Shown here: piece by piece, positions 11,901-22,438 of the stretch
Layout: each line of letters begins with the position of its first letter
Numbering within the stretch: position 1 is the stretch's first letter
Assembly (NCBI GenBank): GCA_033816765.1
Contig: CM066292.1
Coordinates: 1,240,001-1,304,000, forward strand
DNA from: Nothopassalora personata
Taxonomy: Eukaryota > Ascomycota > Dothideomycetes > Mycosphaerellales > Mycosphaerellaceae
Direction: 5' to 3'
Length of the DNA stretch: 64,000 nt
Notes under the pieces: model-generated
What the model was told of the DNA's origin: nothing
Seen by the model: the letters and a program-made list of their open reading frames with translations, nothing else
The model's database searches: none
Made by a program: the position numbers and the translations under genes

Positions 11901-12360
11901 AATAAGATAAAGGCTAAGAAGGAACACGGCCTAAATAGCTACTTCTCTCGTTTTCGATACGAAGAGTACCTCCTACTATAAATATAATATAAGATAATTA
12001 TCTCGAGCGCCTACTACTCTCTACGTCTAGGATACTGTTTCTTTTACGACTACCTATACCGGTTTTATAACATAGACGACGATAGGTACTACTACGGCTA
12101 GAAAGAGACTCTAATCTACCTTCTCTAAGGATGTTGCCTATATACCGAGGTTAGGACTAGAAAAATAAGGGTAGTAACCTTCCCTATTCTTTTCCTATCT
12201 ATCGAAGGATAATAAGAGGTAATAGAGTACATCCGCACTATAGGTATTACTATACGAAAGTAGTACTAAGAGGGAAGGAGCGATTTTAAAGAGGTCGTAT
12301 AGGTATACTAGCTTAGACCCTCGAAGGTACCCCTAAGTCCCCGGATCCGGGGGCGACCCT
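8960..12360 (+). pseudogene. LINE-1 ORF2: AP-like endonuclease plus reverse transcriptase
   Basis: Reading through TAG/TAA, 9080-9860 encodes an exonuclease-endonuclease-phosphatase fold (ILVIQELWLF, ILNIYNEKDS, LDLTFIKG). RT follows from about 10410. Its motifs include GKTLGPDGI, AFLDVKGAVNYV (palm motif A, 10830-10865), GVPQGSLISPILF and the active-site strand YINDIRLLVAS, a changed YxDD. A C-terminal thumb-like region ends near 12360. The protein nicks target DNA and primes reverse transcription from the nick. No RNase H motif is obvious. Dozens of RIP stops make it inactive. Confidence 0.85.
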
Positions 12361-12969
12361 AACGAATTTTGAACTAGGCCCAATTAGGAAGTTACTAGGC
12401 TTATTTTATACGACTTTACGTAAGGATTCCGGAACTAGTCTCCTTTTTCCTATAGGACGTCTAGGAGATAAGTTATCGCCGCCTAAGGGTAGTAATTACG
12501 TAAGCCTAACGCTAACTCTAACGCTTTTACTAGCGATAATAAGACTTAGCGCTAGATTACGAGACAGGTTATTACCCGATTTAGACGTTTAGTAGCTTAT
12601 TTTAAAGCTCTACTCCCGAAGAATACGATAGTAGTAAGGGCTTAGCCCTAAATTACGTAACGCGGGAGGTCTAAAGTAAAACGAGTGAATTTCGTCGCTC
12701 TTTTAATATTTAGGGCCTAGCCCTTAGCCTCTACGGCTATTTTTCTTAGTGTATTTTAGGTTTTACGGCGTTAAAGGAGTATAGGAAAACCGCCAGGTCC
12801 CGTAAGGCGAGAAGGCCTCTATAATATTGCGAGAAAGGAACTATACTTACTTTTAGAGGTTTTTATCGCTAAAAGACTTTTCCTCTACGAACTAGAAAAT
12901 GGTAGGGTACCCTACCCGTGTTACATAGTCTTAGACTTATATAGTACGTAGATGGATTAATTAATTAAT
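12361..12969 (+). repeat. LINE-1 3' UTR and tail
   Basis: About 600 bp non-coding. The last ~65 bp (12903-12969) read acccgtgttacatagtctta, then cttatatagtacgt and the ttaattaatt tail. This end matches the 3' end of every SLE copy (for example the complement of 37782-37840), while the sequence further upstream does not. Confidence 0.8.
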
Positions 12970-12981
12970 CGTTCTAAAAGT

Positions 12982-13462
12982 AAATAGGGAGTTACGACTC
13001 GTATAAGACTATAGAAAATTAAATAAGATTATAATTAAGAACTAATACTCGCTATCTAATACTAAAGAAGTATAAGATAGATTAATTAGACGATTATATA
13101 AAGATTAAGCTACGAGATACCTTCTACGCTATATAGATAGTAGAAGTAGAAGGATAGAAAACCGCCTATATGATAAGATACGGACTTTACGAATTTTTAG
13201 TTATACTAATAGAATTAACTAACGTACCCGTATCTTATTAGAACCTTATAAACGAGATACTTAGAGACCTACTTAACGTATACGTTATTATATATATAGA
13301 CGATATACTAGTCTATACGAGAGAATCTCTCTAGACTTATAGAAAATAAGTTTAGGACGTATTAAAATAACTTATACGTTTAGGATTTAAGACGGTACCT
13401 AAGAAATATAAATTCTATAAGAAAAAGATTAAGTTCTTAGGTTTTATTATTAGTATAATGGG
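12982..13462 (+). pseudogene. Gypsy-A2 pol piece 2: RT palm
   Basis: It aligns with A1 18822-19305. The RT active-site strand IYIDDILVYT (canonical YxDD) is still readable near 13288-13320, as are the preceding GLTN-like region and the following KFLGFIVS motif. It begins right after LINE-1 and ends where Copia-E is inserted (target duplication ggtaa/gataa at 13463-13467 and 28176-28180). RIP stops are frequent. Confidence 0.8.
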
Positions 13463-13467
13463 GGTAA

Positions 13468-13852
13468 TGTTATAATCTAGTGTAATTAGGCTTTTAATTA
13501 GCCTTAGAGCTAAGCCTAATAATCGCTAACTAATTTGCCACGTGTATTTAATTAACTCTTATATACCTTATTTTGTTATAAACTAAACTAATAGGATGTT
13601 ACCTTATCCTATCTACTATATACCCTAGTATAGTATACTACCCTAGTAGACCTACGTAGAAACTTCTACTAGAGGACCTATTTAATCTAAATATAGCTAG
13701 TACTAACATATCTAGAGTACTACTAGTAGGTACTATTATCCTTAAGAGCTATAACTAATAGGACAGATTTAACCGTTAGTTAGAGCTCTCTACTAACTCT
13801 CTAAATGTATAGAAATATATAGATTCTTATTAACTAACGGTTACTGAACTAA
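13468..13852 (+). repeat. Copia-E 5' LTR, probable
   Basis: The first ~48 bp match the 3' LTR at 27926. Beyond that the two ends diverge far more than RIP would explain. A similar closing block (ttattaactaacgg ... taata) occurs at about 13826-13852. An inverted repeat (accgttagtta / taactaacggt) lies in the last 90 bp. The right boundary is uncertain. Confidence 0.45.
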
Positions 13853-13880
13853 TAGAACTACTACATCTATTCTTTAAGGA

Positions 13881-14741
13881 TGAATTAATTAATTGATTTT
13901 TCTATTAACATACTATATAAGTCCTAGACTATGTAATACGGGTAGATTACTCTACTAACTTTTGAGATAAGAGGGAAAGCCCTACGGCTAAGAAAAACCT
14001 CTTAAGAGTAGGAACAGTTCGTTCTTCGAGACTTTACTAAGGCCTTCTCGCCTTACGAGCGCCGGCTAAGGCTCGTACTCCTTTATAGCTGTAAAGATTA
14101 GGTAAACGTCGTAGTATCCGGTTGTTATTCTTGTCTTATATTACTTATTAACCTACTACCCCGGATATAGTAGTGTTACTCGCCTTTACCGTACGCCTTA
14201 CGGTAGGCTCGTTATTATTATCTCTTATTTTCGTAAAATTGCCCTTAAATTTCCGCTAAGCCCTAGGTACGTAACCCGTATACTATAAAATACTACTATT
14301 CCCTTACGTCTCTCCTACTTAAATCCTCTCCGGACGAGTAGTTAGGTACGTAGGTACTTGTCTCTACATACCCCCTAAAACACGTATAGGTGCCCCTTAC
14401 GCCCTCTATCTAAGAAACTAAGGCTACTAAGTCTCTTCTCTTAGAGGGATGCTCTAGAAACGGGTTACCACGCCGCTCTACTACGGTTTAAGTAGCCGGT
14501 TCGGGAGTATATTAGAAAGAGGTAGTATCGCTTAATTATAGTTATCGTATTACATTATATAGTGTTTTATATATTAGTCGCTCGGGCGTATCGTTCGTAG
14601 GAGGCGCGCGCATCTTATCTTATTTGTACGGCTTTCGTTCCTAGCCGCTATATAGGCTTCGTAATAGAGAGAATTAGTTTCCTATTATCGTAACGATAGT
14701 ACTTATACCGTCCGCTAATTAAAGGCGCTCTCTATAGACGG
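13881..14741 (-). mobile_element. SLE copy 3 (861 bp), divergent middle
   Basis: Tail at 13881 (tgaattaattaattga) and 5' end at 14741 on the minus strand. Target duplication ctatYctttaagga (14 bp, one difference) lies at 13867-13880 and 14742-14755. The two ends match the other SLEs, but the middle (about 14020-14650) does not align with either the long or the short subclass. RIP-mutated. Confidence 0.8.
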
Positions 14742-14755
14742 CTATCCTTTAAGGA

Positions 14756-15170
14756 GATACGATTAGTATATAACATTCTAGATACTACGGCTATAGATAG
14801 AGAGCTTATTAAGCTACACCTATCGGATATAGATTGTAGATAGTAGACGTATAACATCTACTATAAGGTCTAAGGTACTTAGCTACCTAATTAGGATAAT
14901 AACTAAGCTAGGCTAAGAGCTTATATATAGTAAACCTGTACTTAGAGCTAAGTACTTAATACTAAAGGGGTAGTATAGACTAGACGACATACTATAAAAG
15001 AGATAACTTACACTTAAATTATCTAGGCTTTAAAAGAGCTAAGCCCGAAGGATAGATAATTAGTATTTAAGTTAGCAAGTATTATAGGGTAAGATACTTA
15101 ACTATAAATATACTAAATACGAGGATCTTAGTAGATACTTCCTCCTCGCTATATAGAGGTAGGTACTAAG
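14756..15170 (+). pseudogene. Copia-E gag, N-terminal part
   Basis: A frame with RIP stops runs from the SLE to the Gypsy-A1 insertion and reads, for example, LSQAKSLYIVNLYLELSTQ and KYYRVRYLTINILNTRILVD. Position next to the 5' LTR and continuation after A1 at 22439 suggest Copia Gag (capsid). No zinc knuckle lies in this part. The assignment rests mainly on context. It is cut by A1 exactly between the two CTAAG copies. Confidence 0.5.
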
Positions 15171-15635
15171 TGTTACGGATTAGATTAGGCTAGTACTAGC
15201 GGCTAATTAGAGCCTTTATAGTTAAATAGGCACGGCTATAGCTAAGCGAGTATAGCCGCTATAGGCTAATCTATTACTCTATGTAATCTGTAGAATAGAT
15301 TAATAGATTAGAGTAGAGCATAACGACGAGTAATCTACTACTCTATATAAGCTAAAGGATAGATTAATAGATTAGGGTAGATTAAAGGAGGATCTCCTTT
15401 ATATTTAGAAACGCTAAGATACTCTTATAGTTTCAATGCGTTTAACTTACTATTTAATATTACTATTTAGAATATACTAAAACCTAACCTCTACTATACT
15501 GTTTTTTAAGTCTTTATAAGACTAAGATAACTACTACTTTATTACTCTCCCTTAACTTCCTATCGGCCCGAGAATAAACCCAATTAAGCTTATCTTCTTA
15601 ACTTATAATATTATTAGGTTATACTAAACCTAATA
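15171..15635 (+). repeat. Gypsy-A1 5' LTR (465 bp)
   Basis: It starts tgttacggattag and ends aaacctaata, where the 3' LTR keeps the unmutated ...aaca. It contains an imperfect internal direct repeat (agattaatagattag, about 15297 and 15360). The primer-binding site should begin at 15636 (gctttaaacg...), but I cannot name the tRNA. Confidence 0.9.
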
Positions 15636-15699
15636 GCTTTAAACGCCCTCTATAATAGGAGACTAATAGAGTAAACGGGGAATACCCGCCCCTAGTAAA

Positions 15700-16720
15700 G
15701 TAAGTAGAGCCTAACGACCTTAGACCTCTAATAATACTATCGAAGCCCTAGCTACTTATATAGGTAACGAAAATCTTAAGGTTAGTAAGCTAGAATTCTA
15801 CTATAGCGAGCGAGATAAGTTCGATACTTAGGTTACTTAAATAGATATATACTTCTTATTTAACGCTATAGAAGAGAACCTTAAGCCTATCTTTACTACT
15901 ACCTTCCTTCGAGGACGAGTGTAGTATTAGGTTAAACTATTCCTTAGGACCTACCTAGATAGCTAAGGTAACGATAATTTAAGCGGAATCTTTCCATCTT
16001 ACGGATATCTTAAGAAAGTAATAAGAAGCGTCTTTAGCATTTTAAACGAAATTACTACTATAGTACGCGTTATTTAGTACTTAATATAAAAAACATATAC
16101 TACCGACTATACGGCGAAATTCTAGGAGTACGCCTAGATTACTAATTAGGGCGACGAAGTACTTTAAGTTATATATCGAAGAGGACTAAAGGAGTAAGTA
16201 AAGGATAAGTTAATAAGGAACGGAAGGGAGATTAAGGACTTAGGCGATTTAGTTAAAGTTACGATCGATCTTAACGATAAACTCTACGAGAGAGCTCTAG
16301 AACGACGATCTAACTCTAAGGTATCTAGAAAGGCCGGATATATACTACGCTACGACAATTAAAATAATAGAGGCTTTAATAACGTTTACGATAACTATAA
16401 GCTAAAGAACTATACGCTATACTACGGACTATAACTAATAGAGCTCGACGTTACCTAAAAAGGTCGTAAGATTAAGAATAGGGGTAAATTTAGGCCTAAG
16501 AGTTTAAAGGAAAGTATTACCTACTATACCTATAGTAAAGAAGGCTATATAGTAAGAGACTACTACGGTAAAAAGAATATAGTGCGCCGTAAGCAATTTA
16601 ATATAATATAATAAGGAACTAGTAAACTCGAGAGTAGCGTTAGATTACCGGGTAATACTAACTATACTCGAGGAGTAGCGGAGAGAGTTAGTAACTGAAG
16701 TGATATACCTCTCCTAGACC
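15700..16720 (+). pseudogene. Gypsy-A1 gag (capsid and nucleocapsid), degraded
   Basis: A readable frame starts near 15760 (LEFYYSERDKFDTQVTQIDI) and includes retrotransposon-gag features (FLRGRVQYQVKLFL, then a helix-rich stretch to about 16320). Near 16520-16575 lies YYTYSKEGYIVRDYYGK, a CCHC zinc knuckle (CxxCxxxGHxxxxC) with its Cys and His codons turned to Tyr, as RIP does to TGC, TGT and CAC. Gag forms the virus-like particle and binds element RNA. The original ATG is not certain. Confidence 0.8.
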
Positions 16721-18050
16721 CCTTATAAGGATAAGGAGGATACTATAGTTAGAAGAACTACCTATAATAGTTTAATAATATTTAACGGACCGGACTACTA
16801 AAACGAGCCTACGACGAAGAAAGGGAAATATAAGTATAGCGCGACGAAATTATCGAAGAACTAGAATACAATATATTACGCACCTAGGATAATAGTGTCC
16901 TAGGGAGGCTTCGATAAATCTAAAACTATATTGGAAATGCCCTTAATAAGCTTAATAAGCTTAAAGTGACCTACGAGGAAAGTAGCGAAAGAAGCCTAGG
17001 GAACACGCGCGACTAGTTAAACATACGATAGTAGAATATTACTAGCTAAATCGATATTTACGAGAGGTAGAACTAGACGTTTAGGATAATAGTATAAAGA
17101 GTTAACTACGAGATCGAATCCGAATCTCGAAATAGTCATAGAAGCCTTTATTAGCAATTCTATTACTAAGCCTTATATTAGGTTTACTACTCCGTAAAAT
17201 TAGGAGTAGGATATTAGCCTTAGTAACTACGAGGAACCCTAGAAGCAACGTATAGGTAAAACGCTACGCCCTAAGAAGTAAATATAAAAGAATCCTACTT
17301 TAATAACAATAGAAGCGATAACGTGAACTAGGACCTAGGATAGAATAGATCGTAGTTACTAGAACTATAGGAAGAAAGTTAAGAAATTACCGGGCTAGAT
17401 ACTATTAAGGAAGACTAGGATCCGGAAGAATTGAGCGAAGAAGATTCCTCCGAAGGAGAAGAGAGCAATACTAACGACAATAACAAACTATTTACCTTTA
17501 CGATAGACGTATCTAAGAAACTGTACGACATAATTATCTATCTATAAAGAAGGTACGAAGAATTCTTACTAAAGATAAACGGACGACGAATACTATAACT
17601 CGTTAACTTTAATAAAGTCCTTAATAGCCTACGACGATAGGTTTAGGACTACCTACTTATAGAAGTAACTAAAAATCTAGGAGTAGCCGTTATTAAAAAA
17701 TTACCTATAGGAAGCTAAATTATAGATACTAAATATATTATACCGTTAGGAATATTTATATCGAACGAACTACGTAATATAGTATAATATATACGCGTAC
17801 TCTACTTAGAGACGAAGAAGATATAGGAACGTTACTAAAGATAGATACGGATATAGAGAGGATCGCGCTAGGTTTAGGTGGAGGCCTTAAGATACAAAGG
17901 ACGACGTTTTATATACAAATAGGGAAAAGGATTAACTCCTTAGGAATAAGCAACCGAAAGGAGTTATATAATATAGAAAAGGCTTAAGTATTACCGATAG
18001 TAGAAGTAGTCTTCTAAATATAAGCAATTGTTAATAGTTATAGGACTAAG
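16720..18050 (+). pseudogene. Gypsy-A1 Gag-Pol linker region
   Basis: Between the zinc knuckle and protease lies about 1.3 kb of degraded coding sequence with an acidic stretch (EELSEEDSSEGEESNTND, about 17430-17480) and then SKKLYDIIIYLQRRYEEFLL. No catalytic motif is visible. It is probably the low-complexity spacer seen in many fungal Gag-Pol proteins. The frame is hard to follow through the RIP stops. Confidence 0.5.
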
Positions 18051-21000
18051 GTTATATTCAATTCCGGAGTAAGCGGGAATTTTACCTCCGAAACATTTAT
18101 AAGGACTAAAGGGATCGTAACCCGAAAGAAAGACGAAGGGTATAAATTAATCGTAGTAGACGGATTATCCTTACCTAGTATAGAGTAAAAGATAATACCG
18201 CTACTATTAGTAATCTAATAGTACTACGAGGAAATTATCTTAGATATTACTAATATAGCTAGTTATAACATTGTATTAGGTATACCTTAGTTAAGAAAGT
18301 ATAATCTAATAGTTAACTAGAAGAGAGTAGTACTTATATTTAGGAAAAACAATTATATTATTAATATTTAGCCTACGTAGTAGTAGCGTTTACTAGTAGA
18401 TAAGGTGAAGAGATAGCTAAATAGAATATAGCTAACGCCGACTATAAGGATAGAAGAACTACCTTCGACCGGGATAGACACTAGCGTAGGGCCGCCGGGT
18501 TACGAAGTTACTAGAAGTGATAGAAGTAACGCACTATCGAAGAATACTAACATCTTAGAGTTAAGTATTCCTAAGGAGTATCGCAAGTAGTCGCGACTCT
18601 TTAAAGAGGAGAGAGGTAAAACCGCCTTACCTAAGTACCGCCTATAGGATTATAAGATCAACATTTTGCTAGGGAAAGAGCCTCTATAGGGACCCCTATA
18701 TTAAATGTCTAAGAAAGAGCTATAGACCCTACGAGAATAGCTAAAGGAGAAGCTAGCTAAAGGATAGATAAGAAGATCTACCTCGAGTATAGGAACTCTA
18801 TATATATTCGTTCTAAAAGTAAACGGGAAGTTACAACTCGTATAAGACTACAAGAAGCTAAACAAGATTACGACTTAAAACCGATACCTACTACCTAATA
18901 TTAAAGAAGCGTAAGATAGATTAACCGGATTGGACTAGTATACAAAGATTAACCTACGAGATACCTTCTACACTATATAAATAGTAGAAGGGAAAGAATA
19001 GAAAACTGCTTTTAGAACAAGATACTAACTTTATAAATCCTTAGTTATACTAATAGGATTAACTAATATACCCGTATCCTATTAGGACCTTATTAACGAA
19101 AACCTTAGAGACCTACTCAACGTATACATTATCGTATATATAGACGATATACTAGTCTATACAAAAGGATTCCTATAGAATTAGATAAGATAAGTCTAGG
19201 ACGTATTTAAACGGCTTACGCGTTTAGGATTTACTATAGTACCTAAAAATTACAAATTCTATAAGAAAGAAGTTAAATTCTTAGGCTTTATTGTTAGTAT
19301 AATAGGGATAACAATTGACCCTACAAAGACATAGTTGATTAGAGAACAGCTAGAACTAAAAATAGTTAAGGACGTATAATCGTTCCTTAGACTTACGACT
19401 TACACCCGGAAATTTATTAAGGACTATTCGAAAATAGTAGTACTAATAACGATACTTACGAGAAAAGACGTTACCTAGAAATAGGAAAAGAAGTAAACCG
19501 ATACATTTAAGCAACTTAAAGAACAATACGTATTAGCCCCTATACCTTGACTATTTAATAGTAGTAAGGAGGTCTATATTGAGATTAATACGTTTTATAT
19601 AGTAATAGGCGCGTATTTAATATAGACATATAACAGGTAAAGATACCTAGTAGCCTATACTCTCGGAAAATAACTATAGCGGAATAGGACTACAACATCT
19701 ATAATAAAGAGCTTCTAGCTATTATTACCGCGATATAGTATTAGAGAATATATATTAAGGGCCTACTAAACTTAACAATTGTTTCCGACTATAAGAATCT
19801 TATATACTTTATAACGACGAGAGAATTTACCCGAAGGTAAGCCCGCTAGTCGGAGCTACTAGGGTAATATAAGTTTAAAATTAAATATACTTTAGGGAGA
19901 GAGAATAACCGCGCTAACGCGCTAAGCTAAAGAAGCGACTATATAGAAGGAAAGAAACTAGTATAATATAAGATACTAAAGACAAACCCCGATAGAAGTC
20001 TTAGTACTAACATACGAGAGTTTTATAGTATCGTACGGATATTAAGTAATAAGAACGAACAATTCCCTATATCGTAAGGAAAATATTAAGTACCGAAGGA
20101 TTAAGAAGAAGAGTACATACGATAATACTACGACGAACCTATATATAGACACCCTAGAACTTTAAAGATAATAGACCTAATATAACGTAGCTTCTTATTT
20201 CTATAAATAAGACTTAAGGTACTACGGTATATTAAGTAATACGTATACTACTAACGGAATAAGGCTACGAGATATGCAAAATATAGTTACCTATAGTTTA
20301 GGACACTACCGATAAAACTATAGGACGAAGTTATAATAGACTTTATTACGAAACTCCTACTATTAGAGGATTAAGTTATAAAACAACTATACGACATAAT
20401 ATTAGTTATAGTTAATAGACTTATAAAATACGTATACTTTATTTCTATATTAGAGACATATAATATAGAGTAGCTTAGATACCTTATACTAGATAGACTA
20501 ATCCGATACTACGGATTCCCTTACGCGTCTATAACGGATAGAGATAAGCTATTTATATTAAATTACTAGAAAACGCTTATAGGAACGATCGGAATTAGAT
20601 ATAAGCTATTAATAGTATATTATCTAGAGATAGACGGATAAACTAAGAGGATAAATTAGACGCTAGAATAATACCTACGACATTATATTAACTATGTATA
20701 AGATAACTAGGTTTTATCACTACTCATAGCGTAGATCGCACTAAATAACTACAAATTAGAGATAACTTTAACAACACTATTTTATATAAACTTTAGTAAA
20801 GATCCTAACCTATTTAGAACACCTAGAACCTACCTATAGGCCGAAAGAGTAATCGTAACGACGGATACTCTTAAGGAAGTATATAAAGAAATATATAAGG
20901 CAATCGAAGAAATATAATAAAAACCGTCCTAATAACGATAAAACATAGGGGAAATAGTACCTCTACTAAAAGAGGGGGATAAGGTCTATCTCCTTATAAA

Positions 21001-21400
21001 AAATTTTATAATAAGGAGAAAGACTAAGAAATTAGATTATATTACAGTCGGACCATTTTTTATCGATAAAGTTATAGGACTAGTCAACTACCGCCTACGA
21101 CTACTACCTAACGTAAAAATTCACCTAGTCTTCTATATCTCTAAGTTAGAACCTATAGATACTAAAACACCTTACTAAGAGAGCTTCTATTTTAAGCCGG
21201 AAGTAGAAAACAAATTTAAAGTTAAAAAAATCCTAGATAAGAAAGGTTAGCAATACCTTATTAAATAGAAATGATACGATAAATTAGAAAATACCTAGGA
21301 ACTAGAAAGAAACCTTAGGAACTACCGGTTACTCCTAATAGAGTATTTTTCGCGCCGGAGGAACCCTAAAGGTAGGGAGAACTATATAGCTAGAAGTTAG
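18050..21400 (+). pseudogene. Gypsy-A1 pol: protease, RT, RNase H, integrase, chromodomain
   Basis: In order: retropepsin (FNSGVSGNF near 18058, active-site Asp changed to Asn, and YNIVLGIPQL near 18265); RT with IYIDDILVYT near 19135; RNase H from about 19570; integrase with a zinc-binding region near 20150 (YRHPRTLKI), core aspartates in IDFITK (20340) and ITDRDKLFI (20530), and Glu in LEIDGQTKRINQTLEQYL (20630); then EGDKVYLLIK and a chromodomain (about 21180-21320). Nearly all stops are TAG or TAA at expected Gln or Trp positions. Complete in domains but not translatable. Confidence 0.92.
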
Positions 21401-21968
21401 AGGAGACGTTATAACCTTAGTTAACTAGAAGATCCTAAGTGTTAGGAGCTAAGTAGAAGTCTACTAACTCCCCCTACTCTAACTCTAATAGGTTAGCTAC
21501 TTCTACGGCGATAGCCTCGTTAGCCCTTTAGTCTACGAGCTCTATCTACCGGCGTATTCTCTCTTTCTTTATATATATAGTGTTTAAGGCCTCGCGAGTA
21601 CGATCTTAAGTCTCGCGGGCTTCCTTTATCTACCGCTATAGTTTCTTCTTTTTACTAATTAAACGGTCAAACTCGGAGCGCAATACCTTTATATTGTAAC
21701 GAATGTTACAATAGATATACTTATTATACCGCCGCGACGAGACGTATACCTTATATACCCGCGAATGCGCCCGACAGTTAGAATAAGATCGTACTATTAT
21801 GTCTCCGAAGTTATTAATAGCTTCTACTAATTTAAGGCGGCGGGAGGTACTAGAGGAAGGAGGGGCCTTTAGTATATTAAGGAAGACATAAATAAGATAG
21901 TAAGCGTAAGGTCGAGGCAGTAAGAATATAATCTAAGCTCGTAGTAAGCTAGACTAAGAGGGGGATAG
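21400..21968 (+). other. Gypsy-A1 3' region after pol
   Basis: About 570 bp between the chromodomain and the 3' LTR. The pol frame may continue, with a Cys-containing stretch (LYCNECYNRYTYY, near 21690). The palindrome ttgtaacgaatgttacaa lies at about 21695. A polypurine tract ends the region. No separate gene is evident. Confidence 0.5.
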
Positions 21969-22433
21969 TATTATGAATTAGATTAGGCTAGTACTAGGGG
22001 CTAATTAGAGCCTTTATAGTTCAATAGGTACGGCTATAGCTAAGCGAGCATAGCCGCTATAGGCTAATCTATTACTCTATGTAATCTGTAGAATAGATTA
22101 CTAGATTAGAGTAGAGCATAACGACGAGTAATCTACTACTATATATAAGCTAAAGGACAGATTAATAGATTAGGGTAGATTAAAGGAGGATCTCCTTTAT
22201 TTTTAAGAACGCTAAGAAACCCTTATAGTTTTAATACGTTTAACTTACTATTCAATATTACTATTTAGAATATACTAAAACCTAACCTCTACTATCCTGT
22301 TTCTTAAGTCTTTATAAGACTAAGATAACTACTGCTTTATTGCTCTCCCTCGAGTTCCTATCGGCCCGAGAATAAACCTAATTAAGCTTATATTCTTAAC
22401 TTGTAATATTATTAGGTTATACTAAACCTAACA
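21969..22433 (+). repeat. Gypsy-A1 3' LTR (465 bp)
   Basis: Same length as the 5' LTR and nearly identical apart from C/T and G/A changes. It starts tattatgaattag and ends aaacctaaca. Followed by target duplication ctaag. Confidence 0.92.
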
Positions 22434-22438
22434 CTAAG

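Larger units (their letters stand above)
7163..12969 (+). mobile_element. LINE-1, full-length Tad-like non-LTR retrotransposon (5.8 kb)
   Basis: It is inserted in Gypsy-A2 with target duplication YgttctaaaagT (7151-7162 and 12970-12981). It has a 5' leader (7163 to about 7850), ORF1, ORF2 with endonuclease and RT, a ~600-bp 3' UTR and a microsatellite tail (ttaattaatta). A leader block (about 7203-7310) recurs at 62782-62890 in LINE-2. The two-ORF layout with an apurinic-type endonuclease fits the Tad clade common in filamentous fungi. It is RIP-mutated throughout and dead. Confidence 0.85.
15171..22433 (+). mobile_element. Gypsy-A copy A1, complete Ty3/Gypsy retrotransposon (7.26 kb)
   Basis: It has two 465-bp LTRs and a perfect 5-bp target duplication ctaag (15166-15170 and 22434-22438). 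A polypurine tract (aagagggggatag) ends just before the 3' LTR, and the gag-pol order is protease, RT, RNase H, integrase, chromodomain. It is inserted into Copia-E gag. All coding parts carry RIP stops, so it is structurally whole but inactive. It is the best reference for the Gypsy-A family here. Confidence 0.93.
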
